Positions 61,203 through 64,000 of a stretch of 64,000 nucleotides of DNA are shown piece after piece. The DNA comes from Russula earlei (taxonomy: Eukaryota; Basidiomycota; Agaricomycetes; Russulales; Russulaceae): NCBI GenBank assembly GCA_025769875.1, contig JAGFNK010000028.1:124001-188000 (forward strand), given 5' to 3'. Within the stretch, counting starts at the first letter, position 1. Every line of letters starts with the position of its first letter. The notes beneath the pieces were generated by a model. It saw only the letters and a program-made list of their open reading frames with translations, was not told the DNA's origin and did not search any database. Made by a program: the position numbers and the translations under genes.

Positions 61203-62966
61203 ATGCACCGACCTGAAGGAAATGACTCAACGCCCAAGCCTAAACGGCGGGCACTTCTCGTTGGCATCTCCTACCGTCTCCGCCGTTCAAAGAAATGGAC
61301 GCCGTTGGATGGCACGCACATCGATGTTAAACATTTTCGCGAGCTCCTCATAAGTGTGTATCCACGGTGTAATGTCTCCCGGCACTAATCTATCCCAGAT
61401 ACCTACGGATACTCCCCCGAAGACATCACCGTTCTCATGGATGACCCCACCCTCCCCGGCCTCTCTCAGCCAACCCGTGCCAACATGGTTATTCAGACGT
61501 CCTCTGTCTTTCCGCGATCAGCGCTGACCCATATCACAGATTTGTGAATTGAGGCGGCTTGTTGCCGCCGCCGCGCCAGGCGACACGTTTGTGTTCCTTT
61601 GTGAGTCTTTTGTCTCCTGGACTGTCAAGTCAATCAACTCACCTTCTGGTGTCCATCCCAGACTCTGGTCACTCCGACCAGCAACCGTCACTTGACGACC
61701 CTATGGACGAAGAAGATGGCCAGGATGAGGGTGCGTCACCGCCTTCCTTCTGCATAGCGCACCTTAGGACACGAGTCACACAGTAATCATCACATGCGAC
61801 CTGAAGCGCATCATTGACAATGTAAACTGTTGCTTTTCCCCCCGTAGCCCCCAATTTCTGACCTGCTTTTAGGAGCTCAAGTACATCCTCGTGAAGGACC
61901 TTCCAGTCGGTTCCACCCTCACAGTAGGCAATTCCCTTTAATGCTCAAGTTGTATATTCATCCCCTGGCTCTCAGGCTCTTCTGGATACATGCCATTCTG
62001 GCACAATGCTCGATCTTCCCCATTATTACTGCAATAACGTCTATGTACCATGGTTATCAAAGGGTGACCGCCGCACAAAGACCATGCAAAACAAGATTGG
62101 TACACCTCTCGTTTCATTCTGTCACTCAACATTGACTCCTTGTCAGTCCGTGGCCATGCGTTTGACTTTGTCGGCTTTCCCGACTCAGCAACTCGGCGGT
62201 TTACCACAATCGCGAGCGTGATGAGCGGTCACCAGCTCGATGACACACCTTCAGGCTCGCCGCTACGGATTGACACGGACATCTCTCCAGCGAAAGTGGA
62301 TGGACACGATACTCGTGGCCTGCGGGGTTGTGCACCATTTCTATCCCCAACGCGATATGATTCCCCGGTGTCTAATATGCGGTGTGATGGATGGTGCGCC
62401 TACGAAGACTTTTCACACCCAACCGCGGTGAGTAACGATTTTGGGTTGTCACGTGAATGAACCATGTTGACTTTGAATGACCTGAAGGTGTCTCTATCCG
62501 CATGCGCTGACCTGCAGTGCGCTTGGGAAGGACCGCGCGGATCACTTACAGCAGTGCTATGTGACTTCCTTAGTCAGTACGAACACGGCCTTTTATGTGA
62601 CATAGACACTAACATGGTAAATCACAGAAATAAACCCCAGCCCATCATATCGCACCCTGATGTCCCACGTAAAGTACGCCACAGCTCCTTAATCCCACCT
62701 TCGATCCATCTTAGCGCTCATTTCACCTCTAGTTTCCAAATCCATGCGAATTGTCGTGCGCTGCATGAGTATACTCTTCGCGAGAAGAAGAAAGCTGCGC
62801 GTGGTGAGGGCCCTGGTTTTGACGGGGAACTCAACAACTTCCAGGCGCCACAGCTGAGCAGCCTGACCAAGCTTGTGAGCGTTTGTTCTTTTGGCTATCC
62901 TGCCTGCCCCAAGCCTCCTCTGATGCGTGCTTTGATCAGAATATGGACGACATCTTTCGATTATGA
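61203..62966 (+). CDS. Caspase-like cysteine peptidase (metacaspase family, C14), about 425 aa
   Basis: Ten exons with closing phases: 61203-61353, 61399-61487, 61540-61600, 61662-61730, 61784-61821, 61873-61923, 61976-62099, 62147-62427, 62488-62874, 62940-62966 (1278 nt). The fold is clear: 'KRRALLVGISYR', 'LDGTHIDVKHFRELLI', 'YGYSPEDITVLMDDP', 'PTRANMICELRRLVA', then the catalytic His in 'YSGHSDQQ' (exon 4) and the catalytic Cys in 'ALLDTCHSGTMLDLPHYYCN' (exon 7). A long insert separates this p20-like part from the p10-like part ('VSLSACADLQCAWEGPRGSL', 'REKKKAARGEGPGFDGELNN', 'FQAPQLSSLTKLNMDDIFRL'). Exon 9 holds about 40 extra residues near 'VNHRNKPQPIISHPDVPRK' that could hide an unrecognised intron. 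The start codon is uncertain; 61203 is the first in-frame ATG. Such genes form multicopy families in mushrooms and are linked to cell death or heterokaryon biology by inference only. Confidence 0.85.
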
Positions 62967-63441
62967 CACACCAGTCTTCGTTTCAGTTATCCCTTTCCCA
63001 TCTGTGCAGTGCATCATATACCGGAACAGCCTCACTTGTATACGCTCACAACCACGCTTTTAAGTTATTCCTACTTGCGCGACCGATAGAACGACCACAC
63101 TCTGTAACCGTGACCGCACATATTTTCCTTCTGCGACGATACGCGTTGTGTACACTGTCCTCCTCCGTTATTTAATTGTTATACTATGTGAGAAGAAACC
63201 GACCTCGTGTGGGGGGATATTGATTTTCGCTTCCCACGTTGATGAAGCCTGAGATCTGTTTGTCGCAGCCGCGGTGATGTACAGCCGAGCCTACTCGTGT
63301 CGGACGCACGCAACCCCGTACACTCCTACAACCATCACATCCTAGCACGGCCTTTCCCTCACGGTATACGTTCCCCATGTTATAACATCTCCCCCGCAAG
63401 CCTCCATTGCGTCGTTGTCTCCGCTCCTCTCACCTCATCCC
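62967..63441. other. Intergenic between tandem caspase-like genes
   Basis: Short spacer with the 3' UTR of the first gene and the promoter of the second. The C/T-rich stretch at 63340-63440 precedes the next start codon. Confidence 0.45.
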
Positions 63442-64000
63442 ATGGGGAACTTTGTTGCTCCATATTCTACCGCAACGTTTTTTCCACGACGAATACCTGA
63501 TGCCAGCATGACCCATGTGCCTAAGTCATCATCATTGTCATCACCGTCAAGCTCCGCAGCGCGCCCTTCCTTAACCTCCTCGCTCGTCCTCCATACTCGA
63601 CGCCTGATAACACATCTCCGTCTGTTCGTGGGCAGCCGTATCCGTAGCTCCGACGATGTCGAAGAGGGGCTTTCACGCGACGGCAATGGAGTACATGCAC
63701 AACCCGAGGACGTCGCCACGACCGAGAAGAATGTTGGAAGCGCACTGCCCTTCGCCCTATCCGCCGGCACGCGTCGTTCTCGTGCGCTGCTCATCGGCAT
63801 CACGTACCGCGGCGAGCTCCTCAATACGCACAAGGACGTCGACAGGTACCGGGATGTGCTGATCGGTACGCCGTGCCCACTATTGTTTCTCTCTTCGCCG
63901 CCGCCATCAGGCTCACGCTGGACATAAATCTGTCTCGAAGCCACATACGGATACCGACCGGAGGACATAACGGTGCTCAAAGACGACCCTGCGTTTTCCG
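63442..64000 (+). CDS. Second caspase-like peptidase, N-terminal part (truncated by window end)
   Basis: Exon 1 runs 63442-63865 and exon 2 begins at 63941, after the intron GTACGC...CGAAG. Residues after a Ser/Arg-rich N-terminus of about 110 read 'RRSRALLIGITYRGELLNTH', 'KDVDRYRDVLI', then across the intron 'TYGYRPEDITVLKDDPAF', matching the start of the caspase fold of the upstream gene. The catalytic His and Cys lie beyond the window. The start is ambiguous: ATG at 63442 (MGNFVAPYSTATFF) or at 63508 (MTHVPKSSSLSS). The N-terminal extension is longer than in the neighbour. Confidence 0.75.

Noticed and set aside
63435..63980. Minus-strand 181-codon frame at the right edge
   Set aside because: Antisense shadow of the second caspase-like gene, whose protein sequence is recognisable on the plus strand.
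1..64000. CRISPR arrays, bacterial operons, ribosome binding sites, integrated virus genes
   Set aside because: Introns, a Pol III tRNA with intron and gene families show a fungal nuclear genome; no repeat-spacer arrays or viral genes were seen.

Overview
The window is nuclear DNA from a filamentous basidiomycete, probably an agaricomycete. Genes are split by many 45-85 nt GT-AG introns, a tRNA carries an intron at position 37/38, and the gene families (tandem multi-exon laccases, DUF6699 proteins, caspase-like proteins ending in an 'LNMDDIFRL'-type tail, an HMG-box regulator with a disordered tail) are typical of mushroom-forming fungi. I make no species call.

Layout. 1-31.5 kb holds mostly housekeeping and hypothetical genes: the 5' part of an acylaminoacyl peptidase (minus strand, running off the left edge), a secreted cysteine-rich protein, tRNA-Thr(AGU), a DUF6699 protein, mitochondrial DNA polymerase gamma (mip1), a lunapark-type ER protein, an HMG-box transcription factor, exosome subunit Rrp46, a second DUF6699 protein and a disordered Pro/Ser-rich protein with an apparent frame break. 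Two long stretches (11.5-17.2 kb and 23.7-29.7 kb) hold no gene I can support. A near-perfect 195-bp-arm foldback element lies at 33.11-33.52 kb.

34.0-57.1 kb is the main feature: six laccase genes in tandem, all on the minus strand and all with the same 17-exon architecture as far as I traced it, including 20-nt and 21-nt exons. Copies 1 and 2 are a recent ~3.5 kb segmental duplication that includes the promoter. The others are more diverged. Copy 4 has a one-base insertion that breaks its frame, copy 6 has lost the conserved Asp of the SCDP motif at the substrate pocket, copies 1 and 2 have a changed L4 copper motif, and copies 4 and 5 use a GC donor where copy 6 uses GT. Each copy has a TATA box about 85-100 bp upstream of its ATG. 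The products should be secreted and oxidise phenolic or lignin-type substrates.

The right edge has two caspase-like genes in tandem on the plus strand. The first is complete, with catalytic His and Cys visible. The second is cut by the window end.

I rebuilt gene models by hand from splice signals and conserved motifs. Where exon phases and summed lengths close exactly I say so.
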